Of a DNA stretch of 59,052 bases, positions 8,022 to 16,397 are shown piece by piece. Under the pieces are notes generated by a model. That model made no database searches. It had not been told where the DNA came from and saw only the letters and a program-made list of their open reading frames with translations. The translations under genes and the position numbers were made by a program. Origin of the DNA: Methanosarcina sp. UBA289 (GTDB taxonomy: Archaea > Halobacteriota > Methanosarcinia > Methanosarcinales > Methanosarcinaceae); NCBI GenBank assembly GCA_002496565.1, contig DAKJ01000025.1, positions 60,502 to 119,553 of the forward strand, written 5' to 3'. The first letter of the stretch is position 1. The number at the start of each line of letters is the position of its first letter.

Positions 8022-9092
8022 GTGCATTTCGCCAAAGGAGCAGTTCCGGAAGATTATCTCGTGTATATACGCAGAAAATACTTCTGGATCATGGGGGGGC
8101 TTCTGCTCCTCTTTATTATGCTTGTTTACTCAATCTCGGTAGGCGCGGTGACAATACCGCCTTATGAAGTGCTGCAAACCATAATGGGGCACAGTGTTTC
8201 TACAAAATGGGATTTAATAATATGGAACATCCGACTCCCTCAAGCCCTGGCTGCAATAGTCGCAGGAGCCGGACTTTCAGTTGCAGGAGTTGTGATGCAG
8301 TCTATCCTGCGTAATCCCATTGCATCTCCTTTCACGCTTGGAATTTCAAATGCCGGTGCTTTCGGAGCTGCAGTATCTGTTGTGGTTCTCGGCACCGGAA
8401 AAGTACAGTCCACAGTTGCAGATGCTGTAACAATTAACAACCCTTACCTGACAACAATAGTAGCCTTTTTCTTTTGCCTCCTTGCAACCGGAGTAATTCT
8501 GCTAATCTCAAGTATACGGGGGGCTTCACCCGAGGTAATGGTACTTGCAGGAGTTGCGCTTTCTTCCCTCTTTACCGCAGGCACGGCGTTTCTCCAGTAC
8601 TTTGCTGACGATACCCAGCTTGCAGCGGTCGTTTTCTGGACTTTTGGTGATGTAGGAAGAGTGAACTGGCTGGAACTTGAAATAATGACAGCCGTCGTGC
8701 TGCTTGCGATTATCTTCTTCATTACTAACTGCTGGAACTACAATGCCATAGATGCTGGAGATGAAACTGCAAAAGGCCTCGGGGTCAATGTGGAAAGGAC
8801 AAGGTTGGTAGGCATGGTAGTCGCAGCCCTAGTCTCTGCAGTGATTGTTGCGTTTCTTGGGGTTATAGGATTTGTAGGGCTGGTCTGTCCTCATATGGTC
8901 AGAAGAGTCATAGGTGATGACCAGCGTTACCTGATACCAGGTTCTATCCTGTTTGGAGGAATTCTGCTTCTGGCATCCGATACTGCGGCAAGGCTTATAA
9001 TTTCGCCATATGTACTGCCCGTATCTATTCTTACTGCGTTCATGGGAGCACCTGTTTTCATATACTTACTTCTTAAGGGGTACAAACGATGA
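8022..9092 (+). CDS. ABC transporter permease, FecCD/BtuC family
   Basis: Integral membrane permease of a type II importer for iron-chelate, cobalamin or similar ligands. The 356 residues contain about ten hydrophobic segments. Family signatures include IRLPQALAAIVAGAGLSVAG, QSILRNPIASPFTLGISNAGAFGAA, and near the C-terminus FVGLVCPHMVRRVIGDDQRY, the region that contacts the ATPase. The start is GTG at 8022 with GGAGG 10 nt upstream. The last codons overlap the ATPase start by 4 nt (ATGA), implying translational coupling. It is the only permease in the cluster and probably serves both binding proteins as a homodimer. Confidence 0.93.
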   Translation: MHFAKGAVPEDYLVYIRRKYFWIMGGLLLLFIMLVYSISVGAVTIPPYEVLQTIMGHSVSTKWDLIIWNIRLPQALAAIVAGAGLSVAGVVMQSILRNPIASPFTLGISNAGAFGAAVSVVVLGTGKVQSTVADAVTINNPYLTTIVAFFFCLLATGVILLISSIRGASPEVMVLAGVALSSLFTAGTAFLQYFADDTQLAAVVFWTFGDVGRVNWLELEIMTAVVLLAIIFFITNCWNYNAIDAGDETAKGLGVNVERTRLVGMVVAALVSAVIVAFLGVIGFVGLVCPHMVRRVIGDDQRYLIPGSILFGGILLLASDTAARLIISPYVLPVSILTAFMGAPVFIYLLLKGYKR

Positions 9093-9871
9093 TTCTTTCA
9101 GTAGAAGAACTTGAATTCTTGTATCGCAACCGTAAAATTCTACATGAAGTCGCCTTTTCCATAGAGGAAGGGGAAGTTGTAGCAATCCTTGGGCCCAATG
9201 GAGTTGGCAAGACTACACTTTTAAAATGCCTTAACAGGATTCTCCGCCCCAAAGGAGGAGCAGTTCATCTTGATGGAAATAACCTTTTTGACCTTGGAAC
9301 AATGGAGATTGCACGCCTTATCGGGTATGTTCCCCAGCGGGTGGAAACCGGAAGGCTGACCGCTTTTGATGCAGTCCTGCTAGGAAGGCGGCCCCATATT
9401 AAATGGGATGTTACAGAAAAAGACCTCCGAATAGTCGATTCGGTTTTCAGGTTACTTTCCATGGAAAAACTCCGCCTGGCATATATCGATGAAATGAGCG
9501 GAGGCGAACTCCAGAAGGTCGCAATCGCACGCTCACTCGTACAGGAGCCAAAAATCCTTCTCCTTGACGAACCTACAAGCAGCCTTGATATGAGAAATCA
9601 GGTTGAGATTCTGGCCATAATCAGGCAGATCGTCCTTGAACACAGGATTGCAGCCGTAATGACAATGCACGATCTCAATCAGGCCTTAAGGTACGCAGAC
9701 CGGTTTATTTTCCTTAAAGGAGGGAAAGTTCACGCTCATGGAGGGGCCGAGGTAATTACGCCTCAGGTTATCGAGGAAGTGTATGGTCTCCCCGTAATAA
9801 TAGGAGAAATTGCAGGTATGCGCTGTGTAGTTCCTGGGAGTCCTGAAGTGGTGCTCGCTCAGAACTTATAA
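9089..9871 (+). CDS. ABC transporter ATP-binding protein, FecE/BtuD family
   Basis: ATPase of the importer. The 260 residues carry Walker A GPNGVGKTT (~residues 34-42), Q-loop region GYVPQRVE, signature MSGGELQKVAIAR, Walker B ILLLDEPTSSLD and the switch histidine in MTMHDLNQALRYADR. A ~40-residue C-terminal extension (VIEEVYGLPVIIGEIAGMRCVVP) is of the type seen in iron/B12 importer ATPases. It overlaps the permease by 4 nt and ends the operon; an AT-rich gap follows before rps15 on the other strand. Confidence 0.95.
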   Translation: MILSVEELEFLYRNRKILHEVAFSIEEGEVVAILGPNGVGKTTLLKCLNRILRPKGGAVHLDGNNLFDLGTMEIARLIGYVPQRVETGRLTAFDAVLLGRRPHIKWDVTEKDLRIVDSVFRLLSMEKLRLAYIDEMSGGELQKVAIARSLVQEPKILLLDEPTSSLDMRNQVEILAIIRQIVLEHRIAAVMTMHDLNQALRYADRFIFLKGGKVHAHGGAEVITPQVIEEVYGLPVIIGEIAGMRCVVPGSPEVVLAQNL

Positions 9872-10029
9872 AAACCGATAATGCAGAGAGAAAAACAAGA
9901 TAAAGAGTAAATAACAAATTAAAAAGTCGTCAGAGAAAAAAGTATAAAAGAAAAAATAAAAGTAGATTTTAAAATAGCGGTGCGGTTTGCCGGAGAGGTA
10001 AAGCCGACCAGAGAAAGATTTCCAGGTTT

Positions 10030-10488
10030 TTACCTGGTAATCATCATTTCTGCAGTTTCAGGTTTGTAGAACCAGTCTCTCGGAAGTACCTTTTCCTGCT
10101 GGTAGTACTTAACAAGCCTTCTAATTTTGGATTCAGTCAGGTTAAGGGCACGCTTGTTGTGGACATCTTTCTTGTTAATAGAAAGGTGCTTCCTGAGTCT
10201 CAGAGCCTTAACAATAAGGTTTGTGAGGTCTTCCGGAACGTTTGGAGAAACGCTGTTTTCCTTGAGGATGGTTGTGATCTTCTTGCCTGTAATAAGTTTG
10301 GTATCTGGAACCCCGTAGCGGTCCCTTAAAATCATTCCGATTTCGGCAGTGGAAACACCCTGTTTCCAGAGATCAAGGGTGATCGAAGTAACTTCTTCTG
10401 CACTGATCTTGCACCACTCAGGCGGCTCGGTTCTGATAGGCCTGGTGGAACCTGACTTACCTCTTCTTTTGGTATGCATTTTTGCCAT
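10030..10488 (-). CDS. rps15: 30S ribosomal protein S15 (archaeal type)
   Basis: Small-subunit ribosomal protein of the archaeal/eukaryotic uS15 type. The true protein starts MAKMHTKRRGKSGSTRP and has 152 residues, usual for archaea, with the N-terminal extension typical of S13e/S15 and the C-terminal core (HLSINKKDVHNKRALNLTESKIRRL). ATG 10488 is preceded by AGGAG (10496-10500); the longer reading frame to 10608 has no such support. An AAAGATATAAC box at about 10541-10551 on the minus strand fits as its TATA element. It stands alone between two oppositely placed gap regions. Confidence 0.96.
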   Translation of the reverse strand: MAKMHTKRRGKSGSTRPIRTEPPEWCKISAEEVTSITLDLWKQGVSTAEIGMILRDRYGVPDTKLITGKKITTILKENSVSPNVPEDLTNLIVKALRLRKHLSINKKDVHNKRALNLTESKIRRLVKYYQQEKVLPRDWFYKPETAEMMITR

Positions 10489-10880
10489 AATATTTCTCCT
10501 GATATTAATTGATCGATGCCCTGAAGAGAATCTTCGGGCTGAAGTTATATCTTTACCGACTATAACGGACCAACACATCGATCGGGAGATTTTAATCCGC
10601 CACAACAAACTGCTGTGTGACTTTTCAGGAATCCCTGGAAAAGCATGAGTTTTTCGGTAAAAACATCACTAGAGAACGCAGCATAACATATATACTTTGT
10701 GTTGGGACATGGAGGCGTCTGGCTACGATCAGGCTGAAAAGCCTCTATGATAAACACGTTTTTCTACACTCAGGAAGCGAAAAACTGAAGATTGAAGATT
10801 AACGCCAGATATATTTAAATCTAGTTTTGAAACGGTATGATAAACACTTATTCAAACATTCAACCAACGAAAAACTCAGA
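10489..10880. other. rps15 upstream region with a 48-bp direct repeat
   Basis: No protein gene. It holds the rps15 promoter (minus), a second symmetrical TATA-like sequence (ACATATATACT, ~10686-10696), a GAGGC...GCCTC stem near 10711-10744, and an imperfect 48-bp direct repeat (10746-10793 and 10836-10882), listed separately. Confidence 0.5.
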
Positions 10881-10882
10881 TT
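10746..10882. repeat. Imperfect 48-bp direct repeat, 90-bp offset
   Basis: The two units share TATGATAAACAC at the start and CGAAAAACT at the end. Both lie downstream of TATA-like sequences on the plus strand. An AUGAUAA and a CUGA in the first unit resemble C and D boxes, but D'/C' boxes are not evident. The second unit reaches the end of the DUF4214 gene. Confidence 0.5.
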
Positions 10883-12089
10883 AAAGTTTTTTTAACCAAA
10901 TTCCGCATCCGAAATTTTTCAATGCAAGCGGCATGTATTGCTTCACCAAATCTGGATGCATTTGCCCCATATAATCATTGAAATACAAAATTTCGTAATT
11001 TTTATTGTTTATAAGTAATGTCTTTAAAAAGTATGCCTCATTCCATGCACGTTCTAGCCACTCAAGAGGATATTCAAAAGGCCAGAAGATATCGTGAAAA
11101 TGAATAATTACACCAGATTTAAGACGGGGAAGTACTTCGGAAAGAATAAAAAGAACATCGCTACCAAATTTTACAACATGGGAGCTATCTACGAATAGAA
11201 TATCCCCACTATTCAGATCTTCAAAAAGAGATAGATCTACCGCTTGAACCTCTTTTCTTAAAATAAGCTTTTCTGGATTATCTCGATCAGACAATAGACT
11301 TAAAATAAGATCTGGATAAGGTTCAATAAAGGTAATTTTCGTATTAAGATTTGATAATTCGCAGGTGTCAAGAGTAACAAGTGACGAATAACCCGATCCC
11401 ACTTCAACAAGCCGTTCTGGCTTAAAGTAATTGATCATGCAAAATAATACAATTGCGTCTCCGTAACTGTACCACTCATTACCGTTAAAAAAATATCTGG
11501 TATTATTCTGCTTGAAACCATCTCCAAATGGAATTATGGAGATATATTTCTGGAATTGTTTGAGTAATTCTATCTGCTTATCACCGTTGATCTCAATTCC
11601 AGTAGGATTCCGGGATTTATCGATTTTTTGATATAAACTTGAGATGTTATCAAGATTTGGCAATGGAGAGTAGAAATGTCCTGGAGGAGCGAATTTTATA
11701 GTAGGACTCATAAGATACTTTATGCGCTCAGCATATTCATCAGAATTCAAAAGAGAGATTAATATTTCGTGTTTTGGTATACCTTTATTTAATAATTTAG
11801 TATAATGTGCTTTTCCTTCAGGATCAGGAACTCGACCTAAAATCTTGCTGTAACAATAATTAATAAACTCGTCAAAAGTCTGCTCCGTTTTCGAATTTTC
11901 GGGTGTATTCGTTACGAAATTTTTTAGGCGACCAGCATATTCATTAGAATCCAAAAAAGAGATTAATACTTCATGTTTTGGTACACCTTTGCTCAATAAT
12001 TTAAGATAATGTTCTTTTCCTTCATGATCAGGAACTCGACCTAAAATCTTGCTGTAACAATAATTAATAAATTCGTCAGTCTTCTCCAT
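10881..12089 (-). CDS. DUF4214 (two copies) fused to class I SAM-dependent methyltransferase
   Basis: A 402-residue protein with two tandem ~60-residue DUF4214 units (each with NYCYSKILGRVPD, EGK.HY.KLL.KG.PKHE, S.EY) at about residues 5-60 and 70-130, then a Methyltransf_24-like class I methyltransferase with LVEVGSGYSSLVTLDT (SAM site), TFIEPYPD, and DILFVDSSH / GVIIHFHDIFWPFEYP. DUF4214 is a protein-interaction unit often attached to secreted or sugar-modifying enzymes, so methylation of a glycan or metabolite is plausible; the substrate is unknown. ATG 12089 has GGGAG 8-9 nt upstream; the TTG at 12095 is rejected. The two DUF4214 units are also alike at DNA level, so a recent internal duplication. 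Confidence 0.8.
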   Translation of the reverse strand: MEKTDEFINYCYSKILGRVPDHEGKEHYLKLLSKGVPKHEVLISFLDSNEYAGRLKNFVTNTPENSKTEQTFDEFINYCYSKILGRVPDPEGKAHYTKLLNKGIPKHEILISLLNSDEYAERIKYLMSPTIKFAPPGHFYSPLPNLDNISSLYQKIDKSRNPTGIEINGDKQIELLKQFQKYISIIPFGDGFKQNNTRYFFNGNEWYSYGDAIVLFCMINYFKPERLVEVGSGYSSLVTLDTCELSNLNTKITFIEPYPDLILSLLSDRDNPEKLILRKEVQAVDLSLFEDLNSGDILFVDSSHVVKFGSDVLFILSEVLPRLKSGVIIHFHDIFWPFEYPLEWLERAWNEAYFLKTLLINNKNYEILYFNDYMGQMHPDLVKQYMPLALKNFGCGIWLKKL

Positions 12090-12097
12090 TCTCAATA

Positions 12098-12137
12098 CTC
12101 CCAGTTTATCTACCGATCTCCCAGTTTATCTACCGAT
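12098..12137. repeat. Perfect 20-bp tandem repeat upstream of the DUF4214 gene
   Basis: Two identical 20-bp units beginning CTCCCAGTTTATC at 12098-12117 and 12118-12137. They include and duplicate the Shine-Dalgarno-containing segment just upstream of the start codon at 12089. Confidence 0.85.
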
Positions 12138-12556
12138 ATTACTTTAAGACTTAGGCAGTTAACTGAAAAATCATAGCATAATATCTCTAGATGTTTATTT
12201 GAAATAAAAACCCAGTAGTATTGTGATTCCAAAACAGATTCATAAAACTTGAATTTCGAATAAATTCATAAGTCACAGATTCCAATCAGTAATGAATTTA
12301 TTTCAGAATCGAAGCACCAGTATCGTGTAAATTCTCAAGGCTTGAATGACTCTGAATAATTTTGCTGCTTTAAGATATAAGTTTTTACATATTTTCGCTT
12401 ATTCTATATTCATTTCTTTAAGACAACAAAAAAGTCGAATAAAAATGGATAAGAACTCTTCAGCCTTTGGTAAGATGAGAGATAAAGATATAAAGTCCCT
12501 CACCTGAGCAAAATGTCTACACTTGAGCTATAAAAAGAAACCAAGAGTTTCTTCCA
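12138..12556. other. AT-rich intergenic region
   Basis: Between the DUF4214-methyltransferase start and the end of the exporter operon. I see AT-rich sequence with several TATA-like stretches and no supported gene or strong repeat. Confidence 0.5.
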
Positions 12557-13549
12557 TTAAATCCACCCAAAAAGCTTCTCGAAGAATCCAGCTTCTTTTA
12601 CTTCTACCGGAGCATCAAGGATATCGGTATACTTAATATCACCTTCTGGATTTTCGTATTTTAATACAGTGTCAACTCCATATACTTTGGGCACAGCTTC
12701 ACTATCTGCTTTAATCTGAATCTTTGCAACAGCCGTACTACCAGGTGCTACAGAATATAGAAATGCCGTACTATCGGTTGTACTTAGAGGGTCAGCTGGA
12801 TTAATAATTGCTTTAACGTTTCTTGCTTCTTCCTCACCAATGTTTTTAATTGTTATATCGATCATGTTCTCCCCACCTGGGGAAAGACTGCCTGTAGTAT
12901 TTACAATCTCAAAATCGACCTGATCTTTCACTTTAATCTTTAATGTCTGGTTCTGGTTCATTATTCCATACCAGTGGCTCACGTCATAGGTCTGAGCAGC
13001 AACGTTCGGATTCGTAATATGCACATTTTTTTGATAATCGTAAGAAAGATTCAAATAAAGGTTGTATTCTCCAGCCTTTGCTTTTTTATCAATTTTTATA
13101 TCGAATTTTGCTGGTGCTGGGGAGTTCTCTCCGCTTTTTATGGAACCTATCTGCTGACTGACTGACTTAACTTCAATTGGGCTTCCCGGATCTGTTGAAA
13201 GAGAGGCTACTACGTTTGTAGCATCCACTATCCCACTCTCAAGTTTCATTTCGGTCTGAGCTGCATAGATTTCATCGGAATCATAAGGAGTTTTGTCATT
13301 CTTAAATCCTAACAATTTGCCTTTGTTCATTATATCAATATTCAAAGTAGCCGTTTGATCTCTATCAAACTCATTACTTCCAATAATGTTGGCATTAAGA
13401 TCAGGACTACCATATACGTTATAATAATTTTTTCCAAAATCAAAGCTTTGGGGGATATTATAATTATCCGGAGTATTAGAAGCGCCTGCAGCACATGATA
13501 TCATAGCAATTAATAGAGAAATTAAAGAGATGATTATCACTTTTTTCAT
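12557..13549 (-). CDS. Secreted COG1361/NEW3-like protein of an ABC-2 exporter operon
   Basis: A 330-residue secreted protein: signal peptide (MKKVIIISLISLLIAMISCAAG; lipobox-like SCAAG), then two immunoglobulin-like halves. The second matches the NEW3/CARDB type (LSPGGENMIDITIKNIGEEEARNVKAI). It is expected outside the membrane. Together with the permease and ATPase just upstream it forms a transporter-plus-extracytoplasmic-protein set common in Methanosarcina. ATG 13549 uses AGGAGGG lying inside the last codons of the permease gene; the in-frame TTG/ATG at 13579 would lengthen the protein into the permease gene and lose the signal peptide. Role (substrate acceptance or envelope attachment) is unknown. 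Confidence 0.8.
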   Translation of the reverse strand: MKKVIIISLISLLIAMISCAAGASNTPDNYNIPQSFDFGKNYYNVYGSPDLNANIIGSNEFDRDQTATLNIDIMNKGKLLGFKNDKTPYDSDEIYAAQTEMKLESGIVDATNVVASLSTDPGSPIEVKSVSQQIGSIKSGENSPAPAKFDIKIDKKAKAGEYNLYLNLSYDYQKNVHITNPNVAAQTYDVSHWYGIMNQNQTLKIKVKDQVDFEIVNTTGSLSPGGENMIDITIKNIGEEEARNVKAIINPADPLSTTDSTAFLYSVAPGSTAVAKIQIKADSEAVPKVYGVDTVLKYENPEGDIKYTDILDAPVEVKEAGFFEKLFGWI

Positions 13550-13550
13550 T

Positions 13551-14657
13551 TTATGCTTCCCTCCTGAAAAGATGGACACCTAAAGTGAAAGTAACAATTG
13601 CAAAGAGCGTGAGTATTATAAAATCGGTAGATATGGCGCTCAAACCCTGACCCTTAATCATGATAGTACGCATAGCGTCAATTGCATATGTCAGAGGCAA
13701 AAAGTAAGCTATACAACGCATCCAGCCAGGGACCGAACTCAAGGGGAAAAATACACCCGTAACAAACATGGATGGCATGGTAACCAGCATGTTTAATTGA
13801 ATGAAAGATTCCATATCTTCTGCCCTTGAAGACATGATTATCCCTATCCCTACGCCACTAAGAGTGAAAACAATAAGCACGAGAGCGACAGCGAGCCAGC
13901 TACCATTCATATTAAATCCCACAAGAAGATATGCTGCAAATATCAGGACGACAGTTCTGGCTAATTGCAATATTAGCTGGTAGATAGTTTTCCCTAGAAT
14001 TACCGATCTCTTACTCACAGGCGTCATTAACATACGAACAAGGGTACCGTTTTCTTTTTCTCCTGCAATCGCAGAACCTATGGATGATATACAACCCATA
14101 AACACGGTAAGAGCGATAACACCTGGTGTGATAAAGTCAAGATATTCAAGATCGCCGTAAATACTGGGAATGTTTAAAGATACTAGTCCGGTTTTTGCCA
14201 ACAGTTGCCTCAAAGCATTTATGATTGCGCCACTTGTTGTAGTATCTGAGGAATCAGTCAGAAGCGTCAAAGTCGTACTTTCGTTTTTGGCTATGCTATC
14301 GCTGTAATTTTGTGGAATAATCAGAGCGCCTTTATAAATTCCTGCATCTATTTTACTCTCAGCTTCCGACTGCGACATGTCCTTTGTGTAGGTTACCGAG
14401 AACATTGGGTTTGCATCGTATTTGGGGGTATAGCCTCCGATTTCCTGAACAAGGGAACTTGATGCCCTGCCAGCGTCGTCATTGATTATGAGAATAGGAG
14501 CATCTTTTACCGTGCCACCCATGCCGTAGCCGAAAAAGACTATCATGATTATCGGAAATAAAAACAAAGGAAAAATGAGCGCTTTTTTTCTGGAGAGTAT
14601 TTTGAATTCCTTTTTCGCTACTATTAATGAATCCTTTAACTCAGTTTTTATTGTCAT
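13551..14657 (-). CDS. ABC-2 type transporter permease
   Basis: A 368-residue ABC-2 permease: one N-terminal transmembrane segment (IFPLFLFPIIMIVFFGYGMGG), a large extracytoplasmic loop (~residues 45-180), and five C-terminal membrane segments with the family block GSAIAGEKENGTLVRMLMTPVSKR. The architecture matches daunorubicin/YhfD-like drug or lipid exporters. The stop is followed after 1 nt by the accessory-protein start, and the ATG at 14657 abuts the ATPase stop, so the genes are translationally coupled. Substrate unknown; efflux of a toxic or envelope compound is the usual role. Confidence 0.92.
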   Translation of the reverse strand: MTIKTELKDSLIVAKKEFKILSRKKALIFPLFLFPIIMIVFFGYGMGGTVKDAPILIINDDAGRASSSLVQEIGGYTPKYDANPMFSVTYTKDMSQSEAESKIDAGIYKGALIIPQNYSDSIAKNESTTLTLLTDSSDTTTSGAIINALRQLLAKTGLVSLNIPSIYGDLEYLDFITPGVIALTVFMGCISSIGSAIAGEKENGTLVRMLMTPVSKRSVILGKTIYQLILQLARTVVLIFAAYLLVGFNMNGSWLAVALVLIVFTLSGVGIGIIMSSRAEDMESFIQLNMLVTMPSMFVTGVFFPLSSVPGWMRCIAYFLPLTYAIDAMRTIMIKGQGLSAISTDFIILTLFAIVTFTLGVHLFRREA

Positions 14658-15407
14658 TTAATCACGTACCTCTTCCCCTGTAAAGTGTACAAAAACTTCT
14701 TCAAGATTTGTACTCCCTGTAGTTTCCTTTAAACGTTCAGGGTTATCAAGAGCTACCATTTTTCCTGAGTCCATTACAGCAACCCTGTCACAGAGATTAT
14801 CCGCCTCTTCCATGTAATGAGTTGTAAAAACTAGGGTTCTTCCTTCCTCGTTGAATTTCCTAGCAAGTTTCCAGATAACATTCCTAGTCTGGGGATCAAG
14901 CCCGGTTGAAGGTTCATCCCAGAATAGAATCTGAGGGTCGTGTAATACTGCGGCGATGACTGATAAGCGCTGCTTCATACCGCCAGAAAAGCCTCCTGTA
15001 TACCGGTCAGCACTAGCTTCGAGCCCTACAAGCTTTAGATAGTAATCGATTTTTTCTTCCATGACCTTTTTTGGAACATGGTAGAGGTTCCCCATAAGTT
15101 CCAGGTTTTCCCTGGCTGTAAGGAGTGGGTAAAGGCTGAGCTTCTGCGGAACTATACCTATAAGTGGTCTTATTTTGTAGTCATGATTCTCAACATCAAA
15201 GCCCGCAACTTTTATACTGCCACTAGTAGGTTTTATTAATGTGGTAAGCATGGAAAACGTAGTGGATTTGCCAGCTCCATTTGGTCCTATCATGCCAAAA
15301 ATTTCTCCTTTGAATACATCGAAGCTGACGTCATTAACTGCAGTGATTTTCCTTCTTCGTGAATGAAAAACTTTAACAAGATTTTTGACCTCAATAATTG
15401 GCTCCAT
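14658..15407 (-). CDS. ABC-2 type transporter ATP-binding protein
   Basis: A 249-residue ATPase of the DrrA/CcmA group: Walker A GPNGAGKSTT (~residues 39-48), Q-loop IGIVPQKLSLYPLLTARENLE, signature FSGGMKQRLSV, Walker B ILFWDEPSTGLDP, switch His in TTHYMEEAD, and the short DrrA-type C-terminus NLEEVFVHFTGEEV. It powers the permease encoded immediately downstream and lies 4 nt after the TetR regulator stop. Confidence 0.95.
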   Translation of the reverse strand: MEPIIEVKNLVKVFHSRRRKITAVNDVSFDVFKGEIFGMIGPNGAGKSTTFSMLTTLIKPTSGSIKVAGFDVENHDYKIRPLIGIVPQKLSLYPLLTARENLELMGNLYHVPKKVMEEKIDYYLKLVGLEASADRYTGGFSGGMKQRLSVIAAVLHDPQILFWDEPSTGLDPQTRNVIWKLARKFNEEGRTLVFTTHYMEEADNLCDRVAVMDSGKMVALDNPERLKETTGSTNLEEVFVHFTGEEVRD

Positions 15408-15411
15408 TTAC

Positions 15412-16035
15412 TCACCTATTTTTCATATCCTCAACTTTCAGGATACCTTTAGTAAATATGTCAATAAATCCATCAATCTCCTCATCATTATTACCCAAAA
15501 AACCGTCACCGATTACCTCTCGGAGTAAAGATGTGTGGACAAAATAACCGACAAAAGTTATTGAAGCCGATCGAGGATTGATATTTCGCATTTTCCCATT
15601 TTTAATTTGTAGCTCAAAATATTCACTTAAAGGGTTTATATTCATTTGGAGAAGAGATGATAGAGCCTCAGCGACTTCAGGTCTCCTTCTCCCTTCTTCA
15701 AACAGCATGAGCATAAACATCCGGCGTTTACTATCCTTCTTTCTATCTCTCATAGCTTTTGCAATATTTTTCCCTAAAATACGAAGCTCTGTCTCAAGAT
15801 CTACATTTTTTTCTTTTGGGAATAAATGAGATAAGTCATCCAACGATGAAAAAATAGTTCGATTATTAATTAATACCTCTTTCAGCAGGTTTTCTTTTGA
15901 CTTGAATTTTCGGAACAAAGTTACCTCGGCAACATTTGCCTCTTTCGCAATTCTCCGAGTAGTCGCACCCGTGTATCCTTCGCTGGCGAATACCCTCAAA
16001 GCTGCGTCTAATATTCTTTGTTCTGTATCTTCCAT
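15412..16035 (-). CDS. TetR family transcriptional regulator of the exporter operon
   Basis: A 207-residue one-component regulator. The N-terminal helix-turn-helix is classical: RILDAALRVFASEGYTGATTRRIAKEANVAEVTLFRKF (residues ~6-45, given as the domain in outline), with the TetR TTRRIA and VTLFRKF helices. The C-terminal ligand-binding half is divergent, as usual. It is the first gene of the tetR-ATPase-permease-accessory operon, and its start codon overlaps a perfect 26-bp palindrome, so autoregulation of the whole exporter operon is very likely. TetR regulators are less common in archaea than bacteria, so acquisition from bacteria is possible. The inducer is unknown. No Shine-Dalgarno is present because the operator occupies that space. 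Confidence 0.93.
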   Translation of the reverse strand: MEDTEQRILDAALRVFASEGYTGATTRRIAKEANVAEVTLFRKFKSKENLLKEVLINNRTIFSSLDDLSHLFPKEKNVDLETELRILGKNIAKAMRDRKKDSKRRMFMLMLFEEGRRRPEVAEALSSLLQMNINPLSEYFELQIKNGKMRNINPRSASITFVGYFVHTSLLREVIGDGFLGNNDEEIDGFIDIFTKGILKVEDMKNR

Positions 16036-16060
16036 GTAAGTAAGTAATTACTTACTTACA
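16035..16060. promoter_or_regulatory. Perfect 26-bp palindromic operator at tetR start
   Basis: The half-site TGTAAGTAAGTAA is followed immediately by its exact reverse complement. It begins at the last base of the tetR initiation codon region and occupies the 25 nt just upstream. It contains GTAAGT direct reiterations, so more than one register may be bound. Confidence 0.8.
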
Positions 16061-16066
16061 GTTAAA

Positions 16067-16087
16067 GATATTGTTATGTACAATATC
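16067..16087. promoter_or_regulatory. Second dyad upstream of tetR
   Basis: GATATTGT and ACAATATC are separated by 5 bp. It lies 6 bp beyond the 26-bp palindrome, about where TATA/BRE elements for tetR would be expected. Confidence 0.55.
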
Positions 16088-16276
16088 TCGAAAATCTGCT
16101 GAAAGTAAAAATCGAAATATGAAGAATTTGCTGTACTATTATTTATTTACTGTACTATTATTTTCAGCAACTTACTTTATAACATGAGAAGTAAATTAAT
16201 TAAATATGGAACAACAATAGGACTTAACATTATTGAGTATCTAGTTCAATCGCGTGAGTCCTAAATGTATAATTTA

Positions 16277-16374
16277 GGCTCTGTAGAAATCCTCTATTCA
16301 ATCACTGAAATCTAACTTTGTACCTTGGTATAAGTATTTGGAAATTCCTAAATAAGATAATTTCTACAAAAGCT
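16277..16374. mobile_element. Miniature inverted-repeat element, GGCTTTGTAGAAA family (copy 1)
   Basis: GGCTCTGTAGAAAT at the left and ATTTCTACAAAAGCT at the right are inverted. The left end continues CCTCTATTCAA, similar to the element at 31245-31358. Non-coding, 98 bp; probably a MITE or remnant of an insertion sequence end. No transposase is visible. Confidence 0.5.
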
Positions 16375-16397
16375 GGGAATATGCATATATTATTTCT

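Noticed and set aside
10489..10608. 40-residue N-terminal extension of S15
   Set aside because: AGGAG lies right before ATG 10488, where archaeal S15 begins; the extension is not like the family.
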